From the NCBI GenBank assembly GCA_009760855.2, contig WPIO01000015.1:699001-763000 (forward strand): a stretch of 64,000 nt of DNA, in the 5' to 3' direction. How positions within the stretch are numbered: the first letter of the stretch is position 1; each line of letters starts with the position of its first letter. The position numbers and the translations under genes are program-made. The notes beneath the pieces were generated by a model, which was given only the letters and a program-made list of their open reading frames with translations, was not told where the DNA came from and ran no database searches. The stretch is from Cristatella mucedo. Its lineage: Eukaryota > Bryozoa > Phylactolaemata > Cristatellidae. Shown here piece by piece: positions 63,826-64,000 of this stretch.

Positions 63826-64000
63826 GCAACGAGGGGGGGGGGACGGGAGGATTAGGGGGAGCTGAGGCTCGTTGGTTTTCATAGCAATACGTCTACGAGA
63901 TCCTCCCATGCTAGGGTAGTGGCGCAATACAGTGACGCGGCGCATGTGTTGAGACGTGACGCTTGAAATACGCCAGAGGGTAATGACGCAGCGCTCAACA

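Overview
The window is animal nuclear DNA. It has spliced genes with GT-AG introns, long introns, abundant CR1/L2-type LINE fragments, two tRNA-derived SINE families, Tc1/mariner remnants and many (GA)n, (GT)n and (CNG)n microsatellites. The Wnt and MON1 genes together with this repeat set suggest an invertebrate bilaterian. I cannot place the phylum from sequence alone. There is no bacterial, phage, plasmid or CRISPR content.

Two protein-coding genes can be rebuilt completely. On the + strand, seven coding exons from 2665 to 34294 encode a 527-residue MON1, a subunit of the MON1-CCZ1 Rab7 exchange factor. Every junction is GT-AG and every intron phase agrees across the join. On the - strand, four coding exons from 44016 down to 40761 encode a 379-residue secreted Wnt ligand that looks most like WNT16. 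It has a signal peptide, 24 conserved-type cysteines and the acylated-serine motif. The genes converge, with about 6.5 kb between their stop codons. They belong to unrelated pathways (endosome maturation and Wnt signalling), so I infer no shared function.

Layout: 1-2160 LINE family A fragments; 2665-34294 MON1, whose 4.9, 2.4, 6.7, 12.6 and 3.2 kb introns hold LINE A, LINE B, SINE C, SINE D, Tc1-like and one degenerate multi-copy ORF; 34295-40760 repeat-rich intergenic DNA; about 38.9-45.6 kb a strongly GC-rich, CpG-rich domain around the Wnt gene, holding a cluster of perfect GC-rich inverted repeats; 45.6-56 kb microsatellites, a second CpG-rich patch at 49.75-50.53 kb and large (GA)n arrays; 55.7-62.7 kb mostly SINE and LINE copies, with one unrecognised candidate terminal exon at 57467-57685.

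The main observations beyond the genes are: (i) SINE C shares its 3' tail with LINE A, so LINE A is its likely mobilising partner; (ii) a recent LINE A insertion with a perfect 20-bp target-site duplication; (iii) a (TC)n array grown inside a LINE A tail; (iv) the palindrome cluster in the Wnt domain; (v) a LINE A tail forming most of the splice-acceptor region of the last MON1 exon. I found nothing that looks like a wholly new multi-gene system.
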